A stretch of 64,000 bases of DNA, from NCBI GenBank assembly GCA_963575745.1, contig CAUYUJ010003036.1, forward strand, positions 474,778 through 538,777, given 5' to 3'. Source of the stretch: Prorocentrum cordatum (taxonomy: Eukaryota; Sar; Dinophyceae; Prorocentrales; Prorocentraceae). The notes under the pieces were generated by a model. That model saw only the letters and a program-made list of their open reading frames with translations. It did no database searches and was not told the origin of the DNA. This document shows, piece after piece, positions 48,201 through 54,400 of this stretch (positions are counted from its first letter, which is position 1; each line of letters opens with the position of its first letter). The translations under genes and the position numbers were made by a program.

Positions 48201-51200
48201 CACCCGCGACCCACCCCGCGACCCACCTGCGACCCACTCGCGACCAACCCACATTGGTTTAACGAAAAAATCGGCGCCTGCGGCGGGCTCGTTGCATAAT
48301 TTGTGGAACTCTGGCGCCTGCGGCGGGCATCTCCAGAGTCTCGCAAGCTGCCGACGTCCCCCCCTCACTCTCATCCACATCTGCGCGGCGCTACGTACGA
48401 ACATGTTTGGTCTGCGGGTCGGGAGCGGGCCCCTTCCGGTCAAGAGCTAAACGGGACGCGGGTAGCCCTAATCGGGGAGCGACGTATGAACATGCACGTT
48501 CGTTTTCTCGGAGCGTGCTCGCACTTACGGGCTCCCGCTCCTGCCACGTGAGAAAGCGAAGGCGTAAGACGGGGGGGGTCGCCACGTTGCGGGCCCGTGC
48601 TGTCTCGTGGGCGCCGCTCGGTTCCGCCACGCTGCGGGTCGGCGCCGCCTCGTGGGCGCGTAGTGGGCGCCCCGCGCTTGGGGGGTCTGCCGAGGTTGCG
48701 CCACGCTGTCGCCAGTGCCGCCTCGTTGGTGCCTCGCGGGTGCCCCGCGCTTTGGGGAATGCCGAGAGACTGCGCCACGTCGCCGCTCGTGCCGCCTCGT
48801 GGGCGCCACGTCGTGTGCCTCACGCTGCCTCCCGTGCCGCCTCGTGTGTTGGGCGCCTCTTGGGCTCCTCGTGTTCCGAGCTTGCACAATCTATAGTACA
48901 GCGTTCACCACATCGATTGCGCCACATAGCTCTCACCGAATAGCTTACACCGTACAGCTTTCATGCCCAAATTCACACCGCATAGCTTTCACGGCATAGC
49001 TTATACCGCATAGTGTCCACCTACATAGCACTCACCACTGCTGCTGCTTACACGACATAGCATTCACCACATAGCTTACACCGAATAGTTCCCGCCTCCA
49101 CATCTCACACCACGTAACTTTCACCGCCACAAAGCAACACCGCACTGTTGGGGGCCCACGCTGGCTAACCAATGCGTAGCACCCCGCAGATGTGGATAAG
49201 AGTGAGGGGGCGGTGGGGATGTCGGCAGTCTGCGATACTCTGGGGAAGCCCGCCGAAGGCGCCAAAGTTTCACAAATTATACCACGAGCCCGCCTCAGGC
49301 GCACTTTTTTTCGTGAAACCGATGTGGGTAAGTCGCGGGTGGGTCGCGGGTGGGTCGCAAATGGGACGCGGCTGGGTCGGGGATGAGTCGCGGGTGGGTC
49401 GCTGTTGGGTCGCGGGTGGGTCGCGGAGTGAGTCCCAGGTGGGTCGCAAATGGGTCGCGGGGTGGGTCGCGGGTGGGTCGCGGGGTGTGTGGCGGGTGGG
49501 TCGCGGGGTTGGTCACGCGTGGGTCGCGGGTGGGTCGCGGGTGGGTCGCGGGGTGGTTCGCGGGTGGGTCGCGGGTTGGGTCGCGGGTGGGTCGCGGGGT
49601 GGGTCGCGGGGTGGGTGACGGGGTGGGTCGCGGGGTGGGTCGCGGGGTGGGTCGCGGGGTGGGTCGCGGGTGGGTCGCGGGTGGGACAACGACAACAAAC
49701 AACGCAACAAGCAGAATCCTCACCACGGATCGCCACTTCAGCCACGCACCCAGGAACAATGAATGACCGTTCGGCCCCCTCACTCTGCTAACCCCAAAGG
49801 TCAAGGAAACAGTGGTATAAGTGCAGGAGCATACGACAAAGAGACCGTGGGTATCTGAGAAATGAGATGCCGCGAACACGTGAACCTATGCGCACAACAG
49901 GGGGTTAACGTACGCGGGTGTCCCGGGGGGCCCGAAGCGCAGGAAATAGTATTGGAAATGGCAAGGAATTGAAGGCAATATTAAGGGGCAGTATATTGTG
50001 GTACGCCACAACAGAAGCATGGTGCTGCGAGAAAAATCAGCGGAGCCAGATTGGGCACGTAGGATAAGTAGATATAAGACACAAATGGAAGACGTAGCAC
50101 CCCGCAATTGCGGATAAGAATGAGGCGGCGCCGATTGCTGTTGTAGAGTCAACGTGGGCCGGATCGGGGGAATGGCACGAGGGCGCTTTCCCAACCAATG
50201 CGAGCAAGCCCGCCGCAGGCGCCGATTTGCGTGCTCTGACAAGTTCAGCGCGGGGGGGATCGCTGGTGGGCCACCCGAAACGAATGCAAAAACAGCTCGC
50301 CGCAGGCGCCGAATTTGCGGCTAGTTCAGTGAACGTAGTTTGGGTCGCGGGTGGGTCGCGGGCTCGCCACCTCCACCTGGAAGGAATTCAAAAACAGCTC
50401 GCCGCAGGCGCCAAAAATTTTGGTTTGTACACTGAACGCGGTTTGGGTCGCAGGTTCTCCACCTGGAGCGAATGCAAAAGAAATCCGCCGAAGGCGCCGA
50501 AGTTTTGGCTTGTGCAGTGAGCGTAGTTTGGGTGGCGGGTGGGTCGCGGGCTCGCCACCTCCACCTGGAAGGAATTCAAAATCAGCCCGCCGCAGGCGCC
50601 AAAAATTTTGACTTGTACACTGAACGCGGTTTGGGTCGCGGGTGGGTCGCAGGTTCTCCACCTGCAACGAATGCAAAAGAAACCGCGCAGGCGCGAAAAT
50701 TTTGGGTGGGTCGCGGGGATGGGTCGCGGGTGGGTCGCGGGTGGGTCGCGGTGGGTCGCGGGTGGGTCGCGGGTGGGTCGCGGGTAGGTCGCGGGGTGGG
50801 TCGCGGGTGGGTCTCTGATGCAAGAGAAACCCGCCGCAGGCGCAGAAGTTTTGGCGTGTTCAGTGAACGTAATTTGGGTGGCGGGTGGGTCGCAGGTTCT
50901 CCATTTGGAACGAATGCAAAAGAAACCCGCCGCAGGCGCCGAACATTTTGGGTGGGTCGCGGGGTGGGTCGCGGGTGGGTCGCGGGTGGGTCACGGTGGG
51001 TCGCGTGGGTCGCGGGTGGGTCGCGGGGTTGGTCGCGGGTGGGTCGCGGGTGGCTCGCTGGTGGTTCGCGGGTGGGTCGCCGGGGGGTCTCGGGGTGGGT
51101 CGCGGGCGGGTCGCGGGGTGGGTCGCCGGGTGGGCCGAGGGTGGGTCGCGGGTGGCTCGCGGGGTGGGTCGCGGGGTTGGTTGCGGGGTTGGTCGCGGGT

Positions 51201-53548
51201 GGGTCGCGGGTGGGTCGCGGGGTGGGTCGCCGGTGGGTCGCGGGGCGGGTCGCAGGTGGGACGACGACAGACAACAAACAACAACCAACAACCAACAACC
51301 AACAAACAAGAAATAAGAAACAAGAAACAAGAAACAAGAAACAATAAACAATAATCAAGAAACAAGAAACAAGAAACAAGAAACAACAACACCAACAACA
51401 ACACTAACAACAACAGCAGCAGCAACAACAACAATAATCCACATCGCGGAATTCCACTTCAGCCACGCACCCAGGGACAGTGAATGACCGTTCGGTTCAG
51501 CCCCCTCACTCTGACAATAGTGTGGACACAGATGGAGCTCACGGGACACGAGATGGAGTGCACGAGAAAAAGCTAGCCCTTTCGCGTGCTCCTCCTCAAT
51601 GATCTGCTGCGCTCCCTCCTGCTGGCCCAGACACACCTGACTCGCCGCCGCTCCCGCCCCAGGCACCTTCGCGCTGTTGCCGGCGATCCTGCCCTCGCAC
51701 AGGAGGTCCCAGAGCGCGGACGAGCAGAGCGGGACGAAGGCGCCGCCCCCGAAGATGGCGACGTTGCCGAGGAGGCTCAGCCGTGGCCGGGGCGAGCCCC
51801 GCAGGTCCGTGGCCGTGCCCCCGTCCTCGAAGCAGACGCCCCCGCCGGCCCACTTGGCGATATTGCCCTGCAGCATCACGCCCTCCCCGAGGCGAAGGGT
51901 GTTGCCCGAACCTGAGGGGAACCCAAAGATACCGACACCCCTGATCCGCGGACGTTTCTTGCGGTGCGGTTTGTCCAAGACTTCGGGGCAAAGCCGCCCC
52001 TGGCGACGAGGGCCTCCCAGGAGGCCCCAAAGGCGAAATCGAGTGAACGGTACCTGTGTGGACACTTTCCCCCAACACAAGCAAGACGAACGATAGGATA
52101 CATTTGCCTTCACTTTTGGAGGTCTGCGCGGCGATTCAGGATTTCTGGACACCTTTCCCAAGGCAATATAAACAACAATAGGCTGCATCTGAATCCCAGC
52201 GCCTCGGGGCTCCAGCGCAGATCCAAGAATTCCGCGAGGAGATCCGATAGTTCATGATTTTGCACAACATGTGCTCCTCTTCAGAAGACCAAGGGGCGGC
52301 ATGAACATATTTTCTGACGGTCCGCGAAGATGCCTTGGATCTGAGCTGGACCCCCCTCCCAGGCGCGCGCAGCGCGTCAGGGGCGGCGCCGGAGGCTCCA
52401 GCGCAGGTCCAAGAAACTACCGCAGAGCGTCGAACGTTCATGTTGATACCGCTTTGTTCTTCTTCGATTCTTCGATCTCCTCCTCCGAGAACCGACGAGG
52501 ATGGCCCCACCATTCTTGCCTCAGGGACAATGATCGGGGGGGACTGGCATAGGGGGGATGCATCGCGCTGGAAGCGGCGGCACATCGCCGATAGATTTAG
52601 GTCGGGCATGTCCCCCTACAGGGGGATTTTGGACGAGACATAAAACAATACCCCAACAATCCTCAAACAACGGTCAAAAATTCTACAAAAATCGTCCCCT
52701 GACTATTTTTTGACAATTTTTGAACATTCCTCCTGTAGAGGGACAGGCCCGACTTAACGATAGATCGGCGATAGGCCTCCGATGGTGCATCCGCACCCTG
52801 CTGGGCACGCTGGGCCTCTCGGGCCCCTATCGGCGATCAACGGGCGATTGGGCGACGATGCGACCCCCCTCTGTGCCTATCCCCCCCCTATCGCTTCCCT
52901 CGGTTTGCCTGCGGAGTTGCCGACGAATTCCACGCCGATGAGCTCCGGCTCGGTGCGCTTGCCCTGCACCGAGAGCCCGCCGCCGGAACCCTCGGCCAGG
53001 TTGCCGCGCAGGGTGCAGGCCTGGAACCCCCAGGAGGAGGAGGGGGAGGACGGGGAGGAGGACAAGGAGAGGACGAGAACGAGGAGAAAAAACAGGACGG
53101 GGAGGAGGAGAGGAGGACAGGAGCCGGACGACGGGGAGGGGAAGGACAAGACCAAGGAGGACGACAAGGCGGCAAGAAAAGTCCAGCGTAGAGGCCGAGG
53201 GGGAGGAGGAGGAAGAGGCTAAGGAGGACGAGTAGGACAAGGAAGCGGACAAGGAGGGCAAAGAGGCTGGCAGGAGGACGAAACCGAGGAGAAGGCAGAG
53301 GCCAGGGAGGAGGAGGAGGAGGAGGAGGGAGCGAAAGAAAAGGCACCCATTCTCGCCTCGATGCGGGGGACGGCGCCGGAATCGACGAAGAGGGCCCCCC
53401 CGTTGCCGCCCGCAGAGTTGCCAACGAATGTCACGTTGATGAGGCGCGCCCGCCTTATGATGATCGAAGGGTTCGCGGCCTCGGCAGAGCCGCCCACCTT
53501 GAGGCCGCCGCCCGACCTCTTGGCCCGGTTGCCCTCGAGGGTGCACGC
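35297..53548 (-). CDS. Pmp-repeat multi-pass membrane protein gene (13-exon model, ends open)
   Basis: This gene-level entry joins the 13 exons listed separately. Every exon-exon junction has compatible phase, and the sum is 3,477 nt or 1,159 codons without a stop. The order is seven chlamydial-Pmp-like repeats (GNxAxxGGG type, residues 1-210), a beta-rich spacer, a cysteine-rich region (about 440-535), a first transmembrane helix (about 536-553), and about six more helices between residues 655 and 1075. Donors I infer are GC, GC, GT, GC, GA, GC, GA, GA, GA, GC, GT, GA and GT; all acceptors are AG. GC and GA donors are known in dinoflagellates. Pmp-like repeats followed by Cys-rich and multi-helix regions are a protein type seen in algae and protists; its function is unknown. 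The start codon and N-terminal exons are not identified. The C-terminus probably continues below 35.3 kb. Introns range from 121 nt to about 11 kb. Confidence 0.8.
35484..36010 (-). other. Intron 12 of model
   Basis: This 527-nt interval holds a CCT tract (about 35818-35970) and a long-hairpin element, GGTCCGCGCGAAT...GTCCGCGCGGACC (about 35665-35815). No exon was seen in it. Confidence 0.6.
36011..36588 (-). CDS. Pmp-like gene, exon 12 of model (C-terminal membrane domain)
   Basis: This 578-nt exon (phase 0 in, 2 out) begins [20 protein letters not shown]. It holds several helices: [50 protein letters not shown] and [19 protein letters not shown], followed by the basic [22 protein letters not shown] followed by hydrophobic helices is what I expect at the membrane end of this protein type. 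The donor is inferred as CT|GAGAGC (GA). Confidence 0.78.
36768..36989 (-). CDS. Pmp-like gene, exon 11 of model
   Basis: This exon has 74 codons, phase 0. It contains [20 protein letters not shown] and [18 protein letters not shown], soluble sequence with alternating hydrophobic and charged residues. The acceptor is CCGAAAG|TGT; the donor GACGAG|GTCGCC is canonical GT. The in-frame sequence continues open for some codons past the donor, so the end could shift. Confidence 0.65.
36990..37342 (-). mobile_element. Intron 10 of model, two elements back to back
   Basis: A long-hairpin element (CAGACCTCCGCTGGACCCC...GCGCCGATCCAAGAGATCCG, about 36995-37140) is followed by a T-rich element with the recurring motif CTGGGGAATCGACGATTA (about 37163-37330). 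Both belong to families repeated elsewhere in the window. Confidence 0.65.
37343..37516 (-). CDS. Pmp-like gene, exon 10 of model
   Basis: This exon has 58 codons, phase 0. It reads [20 protein letters not shown], then [20 protein letters not shown] and ends WLLAVIK. The donor is ATCAAG|GCTCGG (GC). It lies in a soluble stretch between membrane segments. Confidence 0.82.
37517..37733 (-). mobile_element. GGATGCAACT element forming intron 8 of model (GA-AG)
   Basis: The element runs 37521-37725 with termini GGATGCAACTACTGGGAGGT and complement, and an interior of repeated AAGCGGGATT. Flanks carry GGACCG on both sides. Splicing ATG|GACCG...AAG|GACCG restores [10 protein letters not shown] in frame, which requires a GA donor. 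Another copy is at 11335-11538; a partial left end is near 53589-53630. Confidence 0.85.
37734..38097 (-). CDS. Pmp-like gene, exon 9 of model (three helices)
   Basis: This 364-nt exon (phase 2 in, 0 out) follows a pyrimidine-rich acceptor, TTCCCCACAG|C. Three hydrophobic segments are visible: [37 protein letters not shown] and [20 protein letters not shown], separated by charged loops including a Cys- and acid-rich loop. The end GCGATG|GACCG pairs with AAG|GACCG of exon 10. Confidence 0.85.
38219..38397 (-). CDS. Pmp-like gene, exon 8 of model
   Basis: The exon starts [18 protein letters not shown] after CGCGAG|GCT and continues [17 protein letters not shown], then [16 protein letters not shown]. 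The 3' end is the least certain boundary: a GA donor (ATCGG|GAGAGA) gives phase 2 as required by exon 9. The next intron is short, about 121 nt, and contains no recognised element. Confidence 0.65.
38398..38577 (-). mobile_element. TATCCGCG palindromic element forming intron 7
   Basis: The ends GGCGAA-ATA-CCG-TATCCGCG are inverted. The interior carries CGCGACC/GGTCGCG-type palindromes. Related copies lie at about 5371-5455 and 6855-6965. The inferred splice sites are GA-AG, 180 nt. Confidence 0.65.
38578..38676 (-). CDS. Pmp-like gene, exon 7 of model
   Basis: This exon has 33 codons, phase 0. [20 protein letters not shown] is a basic juxtamembrane stretch after the first helix, then [12 protein letters not shown]. 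The donor is inferred as GGC|GAACAT (GA) because the acceptor of exon 8 (CGCGAG|GCT) needs phase 0. Confidence 0.8.
38677..38817 (-). mobile_element. AAGTCGGGC element as intron 6, with 9-bp target duplication
   Basis: The element occupies 38683-38814 with termini TTAAGTCGGGCGTGTCCC and its complement (imperfect, about 20 bp). Direct repeats CGCCTTGCG lie at 38674-38682 and 38815-38823. On the minus strand the duplication reads CGCAAGGCG. Splicing CGCAAG|GC...CGCAAG|GC removes the element and one copy, restoring the frame [10 protein letters not shown] exactly. The excised intron is 141 nt, GC-AG. Confidence 0.88.
38818..38946 (-). CDS. Pmp-like gene, exon 6 of model (first transmembrane helix)
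   Basis: This exon has 43 codons, phase 0. It gives [19 protein letters not shown], the last cysteine pair, followed by [18 protein letters not shown], a hydrophobic segment ending in basic LRK. This is the expected transition from the Cys-rich region to the membrane. It is joined to exon 7 at CGCAAG|GCG, where the intron is a single element flanked by a 9-bp duplication. Confidence 0.87.
38947..39363 (-). mobile_element. CTTCTTAGAAG hairpin element forming intron 5
   Basis: The 417-nt intron has inverted ends (GCGCGCA-AGGGGGGT) and an internal hairpin built on GCTTCTTAGAAGGCGC / GCGCCTTCAAAGAAGC. Related copies are at about 11905-12066 and 26012-26400, with short ones near 24105-24155 and 59965-60125. 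Splicing at TTG|GAGA ... AAG|GAGA uses a four-base duplication and gives a GA-AG intron. Confidence 0.65.
39364..40212 (-). CDS. Pmp-like gene, exon 5 of model (spacer and Cys-rich region)
   Basis: This is the largest exon, 283 codons, phase 0 in and out. Its first part ([20 protein letters not shown]) resembles the beta-sandwich-like spacer that follows Pmp repeats in this protein type. The middle has [19 protein letters not shown]. The last third is cysteine-rich: [32 protein letters not shown], then SPCEGG...[17 protein letters not shown], a CxGG/GHxGPxCxxC pattern typical of the extracellular cysteine-rich region in front of the membrane part. The donor CTTG|GAGATC (GA) is chosen because it keeps frame and pairs with AAG|GAGAGC of exon 6. 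Confidence 0.85.
40213..40439 (-). mobile_element. CTACAGTCCTACCA inverted-repeat element forming intron 4
   Basis: The termini CTACAGTCCTACCA and its complement lie inside both ends, and the inverted repeat extends imperfectly to about 26 bp (CGTCC-GGC-T-CC before it). A copy lies at about 24392-24610 and a diverged one at about 15757-15930. The flanking exons carry GTG|GCG and GAG|GCG, so a GC donor and AG acceptor at the shared GGCG would remove the element with frame preserved. Confidence 0.75.
40440..40556 (-). CDS. Pmp-like gene, exon 4 of model
   Basis: This exon has 39 codons, phase 0 in and out. It starts [20 protein letters not shown], the GGGVY half of a Pmp repeat that completes the GNSA at the end of exon 3. 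The acceptor is CCTCGGCAG|GTC. The donor is GCAGTG|GCGAAG (GC). The 227-nt intron that follows is almost entirely one element with CTACAGTCCTACCA termini. Confidence 0.78.
40600..41613. other. No gene seen
   Basis: Apart from the foldback element at 41107-41241 this kilobase shows only short open frames on both strands. It includes the probable 3' untranslated region of cyclophilin near 41450-41613. Confidence 0.5.
41107..41241 (+). mobile_element. Foldback element GGCGACGATAGGGGCGAA
   Basis: The first 50 bp are inverted at the end (GGGCTATTCGCCCCTATCG), covering almost the whole element. No direct repeats identified. It lies in the giant intron, about 0.4 kb downstream of cyclophilin. Confidence 0.6.
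41614..42129 (-). CDS. PPIA: Cyclophilin A-type peptidyl-prolyl isomerase, intronless retrocopy
   Basis: This is a complete 171-residue single-domain cyclophilin that isomerises X-Pro bonds and is expected in the cytosol. Catalytic and binding residues match human CypA with an offset of 7: Arg62, Phe67, Gln70 ([13 protein letters not shown]), Trp128 and His133. The core motif [14 protein letters not shown] is intact. Residues around KSGKPLH form the extra 'divergent loop' known from plant and protist cyclophilins. The start is the first ATG after the leader relic and begins [10 protein letters not shown]. There are no introns, unlike the host gene. The spliced-leader relic 58 nt upstream shows this copy came from a mature mRNA. 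The coding frame is undamaged, so it may be expressed. The stop is followed by a pyrimidine-rich tail without poly(A). Confidence 0.97.
   Translation of the reverse strand: MANPKVFFDMTIGGESAGRIVMELRADVAPKTAENFRCLCTGEKGTGKSGKPLHFKGSSFHRVIPDFMCQGGDFTAGNGTGGESIYGSKFADENFTLKHTGPGILSMANAGPNTNGSQFFLCTVKTAWLDGKHVVFGSVTEGMDVVKKAEAVGSQSGKCSKPVVISDCGQL
42188..42209 (-). other. Dinoflagellate spliced-leader relic
   Basis: On the minus strand these 22 nt read TCCGTAG followed by CCATTTTGGCTCAAG, identical to the conserved dinoflagellate spliced leader (first base T). The leader is normally added to mRNA by trans-splicing and is not encoded next to genes. Its presence here, 58 nt before the cyclophilin ATG, marks reverse transcription and reinsertion of a trans-spliced mRNA. 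Confidence 0.97.
42230..42237 (-). promoter_or_regulatory. T8 run upstream of the leader relic
   Basis: Eight T on the minus strand lie 20 nt upstream of the relic. A TTTT box has been proposed as a dinoflagellate core promoter element a few tens of bases upstream of the transcript start. The position fits, but a T-run of this length can occur by chance. Confidence 0.3.
42300..44320. other. No supported gene; low-confidence open frames
   Basis: Around 42731-43057 both strands are open for about 100 codons. Neither product resembles a known family. 43.3-43.5 kb is a GC-rich strip. Near 44030-44140 a 28-bp unit with TTCCTCG-CGAAA-ATA repeats three times. Confidence 0.4.
44322..45110 (+). mobile_element. 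Composite element carrying GGGTGGGTCGC array, copy A
   Basis: The left end is GATAAGAGTGAGGGGGGCGG, then GCCGCAAGCGCCGATTTTTCG, a 10-12-bp GGGTGGGTCGC(G) array (44395-44975), a CACCAC/AACAAC tract, and CAGCCACGCACCC-AGGACAG with GACC-CTCGGCCCC at the right. Four elements share this layout. Confidence 0.7.
45001..45290 (+). repeat. Palindrome centred on (TA)n(TG)n
   Basis: CAACGCAACAAGCAGAATTC ... AGCCACGCACCCA-GGACA on the left is repeated inverted at about 45190-45290. The loop is TATGTGTATATATATA followed by GTGTGTGT (45125-45172). Confidence 0.65.
45480..46570 (-). repeat. Second locus of the same tandem family, inverted, unit about 86-90 bp
   Basis: On the minus strand the unit has CACTGGGACCTTAGGTGG and CTATGGGGCCACGA, shared with 13.6-15.4 kb, and CCAACCATCCTGTGGTG at one border. 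The unit length differs, so the two arrays expanded separately. Confidence 0.78.
46800..47450 (+). repeat. 80-90-bp tandem repeat, degenerate
   Basis: The unit carries GCCGCCGAC--CC-TCCCAAC, then AAA(A)CCA and GCTCGAGA-TTCCTCCC. About eight degenerate copies can be followed. Confidence 0.65.
47670..48395 (-). mobile_element. Composite GGGTGGGTCGC element, inverted copy B
   Basis: Read on the minus strand it has the AGAGTGAGGGGGGG end, GCCGCAGGCGCC, and GGGTGGGTCGC arrays (48168-48260 and 47815-48000), followed by a GTT/AAC tract. It opposes copy A and could pair with it. Confidence 0.65.
49180..49790 (+). mobile_element. Composite GGGTGGGTCGC element, copy C
   Basis: The left end AGAGTGAGGGGGCGG and the right end GACCGTTCGGCCCCCTCACTCT are inverted (AGAGTGAGGGGGC). 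The array is at 49325-49690. Confidence 0.72.
50095..51520 (+). mobile_element. Composite GGGTGGGTCGC element, expanded copy D
   Basis: This copy has several GGGTGGGTCGC blocks alternating with a GCCGCAGGCGCC-AA-TTTTGG unit, up to 51265, then AACAAG/AACAAC tracts and the CAGCCACGCACCCAGGGACAG right end. It ends about 115 bp from exon 3. Confidence 0.68.
51637..51911 (-). CDS. Pmp-like gene, exon 3 of model
   Basis: This 275-nt exon (phase 1 in, 0 out) contains three Pmp repeats: [29 protein letters not shown] and IAGNSA near its end. The acceptor is CCCTCAG|GT; the donor is GAGTCAG|GTGTGT, one of the few canonical GT donors here. The final GNSA repeat lacks its GGGVY half in this exon. That half is supplied by exon 4, about 11 kb away, which is the main evidence that exons 3 and 4 belong to one gene. 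Confidence 0.85.
51912..52908 (-). other. Intron 2, filled with nested mobile elements
   Basis: This 997-nt intron contains a long-hairpin (CCGCGCGGA) element pair at about 52110-52260 and 52295-52445, a copy of the dispersed 'TGCGTTCTGACCAGGATTTC' family at about 51955-52085, and a GATCGGCGATAGG-type repeat (about 52575-52890). The last is itself interrupted by an AAGTCGGGC element with an 8-bp target duplication. Insertions have therefore accumulated in layers within a single intron. Confidence 0.65.
52597..52757 (+). mobile_element. AAGTCGGGC element, 8-bp duplication, nested in another repeat
   Basis: CGATAGAT is repeated at 52589-52596 and 52758-52765. The flanks together form one copy of the GATCGGCGATAGG repeat family, showing the order of insertion. 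Confidence 0.78.
52909..53020 (-). CDS. Pmp-like gene, exon 2 of model
   Basis: This 112-nt exon (phase 0 in, 1 out) encodes [18 protein letters not shown] and then GVEFVGNSA, two more Pmp repeats. The acceptor is TTCCAG|GCC and the donor is CGCAG|GCAAAC, a GC donor. The last codon is completed by exon 3 to give GNSA-GSGNT. Together with exon 1 this shows the repeat and the exon boundary in register. Confidence 0.82.
53021..53356 (-). other. Intron 1, GGA-rich, no inserted element recognised
   Basis: This 336-nt interval between exons 1 and 2 is a purine-rich degenerate GGA/GAA tract on the plus strand. The long open frames across it are compositional. No terminal inverted repeat was seen. 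Confidence 0.6.
53357..53548 (-). CDS. Pmp-like gene, exon 1 of model
   Basis: This exon gives 64 codons, phase 0 in and 0 out. It begins [16 protein letters not shown] and contains a second repeat, [15 protein letters not shown]. Both match the GN(x)A...GGG pattern of Pmp beta-helix repeats. The acceptor is CGCGAG|GCG and the donor is GAG|GCGAGA (GC-AG intron). Exon 2 begins with the same ACTL(x)GN(x)A module after an AG|GC acceptor, so exons 1 and 2 look like a duplicated exon unit. Upstream exons must exist but I cannot place them. Confidence 0.82.
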
Positions 53549-53749
53549 CTCGCGGGCGTCGCTCGATATGCCCGGGGGGGTGGGGAATGTTTGGAGGCAA
53601 CTGCTGGGAAGTCGTCGTCGGAAGGATTGGGGGTAATTCGCCGGCCCAACGGGCCAAGGGCGTGATAAGATCTCCGGCACATGGTTCACAATATTTCTAG
53701 CTCGCGCGCGCGGGGCCGCCCCTGGGGGTCCCTGGACGAAAAATACCCC

Positions 53750-54400
53750 CGCAAGTCCAGGCAAGGTCCCCGCAAGATCCCGAGCAGGTCCTGAGCAGGT
53801 CCTGGGCAGGTCCCCGCCAGGTCACAGCAGGCTCCCAAGAGTGCTCCAGGAGCGCTTCAAGTGGCCTCCAAGAGAGCTCAACATGGTCCGAGACGGTCCA
53901 AGAGCGATCCAAGACGCCAAATATTGCCTCCAGACAGCCCGAAGCGCCGTCAAGACGCCCCAAGAGGCCTCCAAGAGACCCCCCAAGAGCAGAAATGATT
54001 GATTTCCTTTTCAGTTTCTGCAGGTGTTTGGCGTTCTCGCCTTTTTCCGCTCACTGGCGCTACAGGACGGCCCAAGAGGCTTCCACGACAGCCCCAAGAC
54101 TGCCCACGAAACCTCCAAGAGGGCCCCAAGACGGCCCAATGGCTCCAAGACAGCCCAGAGGCGCCCAAAACGGCCCAAGAGAATCCCAAAAAGGCCCCAA
54201 GAGGGGTCCAGGAACCGAAAAGTCCAGCCTTCAGCCCCAAGAGGCCCCCAGAAGGCCCCAAGAGGCCCCCAAGAGGCCCCAAGGGGCCCCCAAGAGGCAC
54301 CCCAAGAAACCCCAAGAAGCCCCCGACAGGCCCCAAGAGACCCCAACACGGCCCCCAAGAGGCCTCAAAACTGCCTCCCAAAAGGCCTGTTAGAGGCCAA
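53750..54400 (+). repeat. CCCCAAGAGGCC minisatellite
   Basis: Degenerate 12-bp units (CCCCAAGAGGCC). Related blocks occur at 1570-1760, 7780-8190, 17480-17640 and 62250-62600. Confidence 0.75.

Larger units (their letters stand above)
40557..51636 (-). other. Giant intron 3 (about 11.1 kb) with retrogene and satellite elements
   Basis: If exons 3 and 4 are joined as phase and repeat register suggest, this whole interval is one intron. It holds an intact cyclophilin retrocopy on the same strand (41614-42129), four copies of the GGGTGGGTCGC-carrying composite element, a second locus of the 78-bp-type tandem array (45.6-46.6 kb), an 80-90-bp tandem repeat (46.8-47.45 kb), and a foldback element at 41107-41241. 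The alternative is two neighbouring Pmp genes with cyclophilin between them. Confidence 0.55.
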
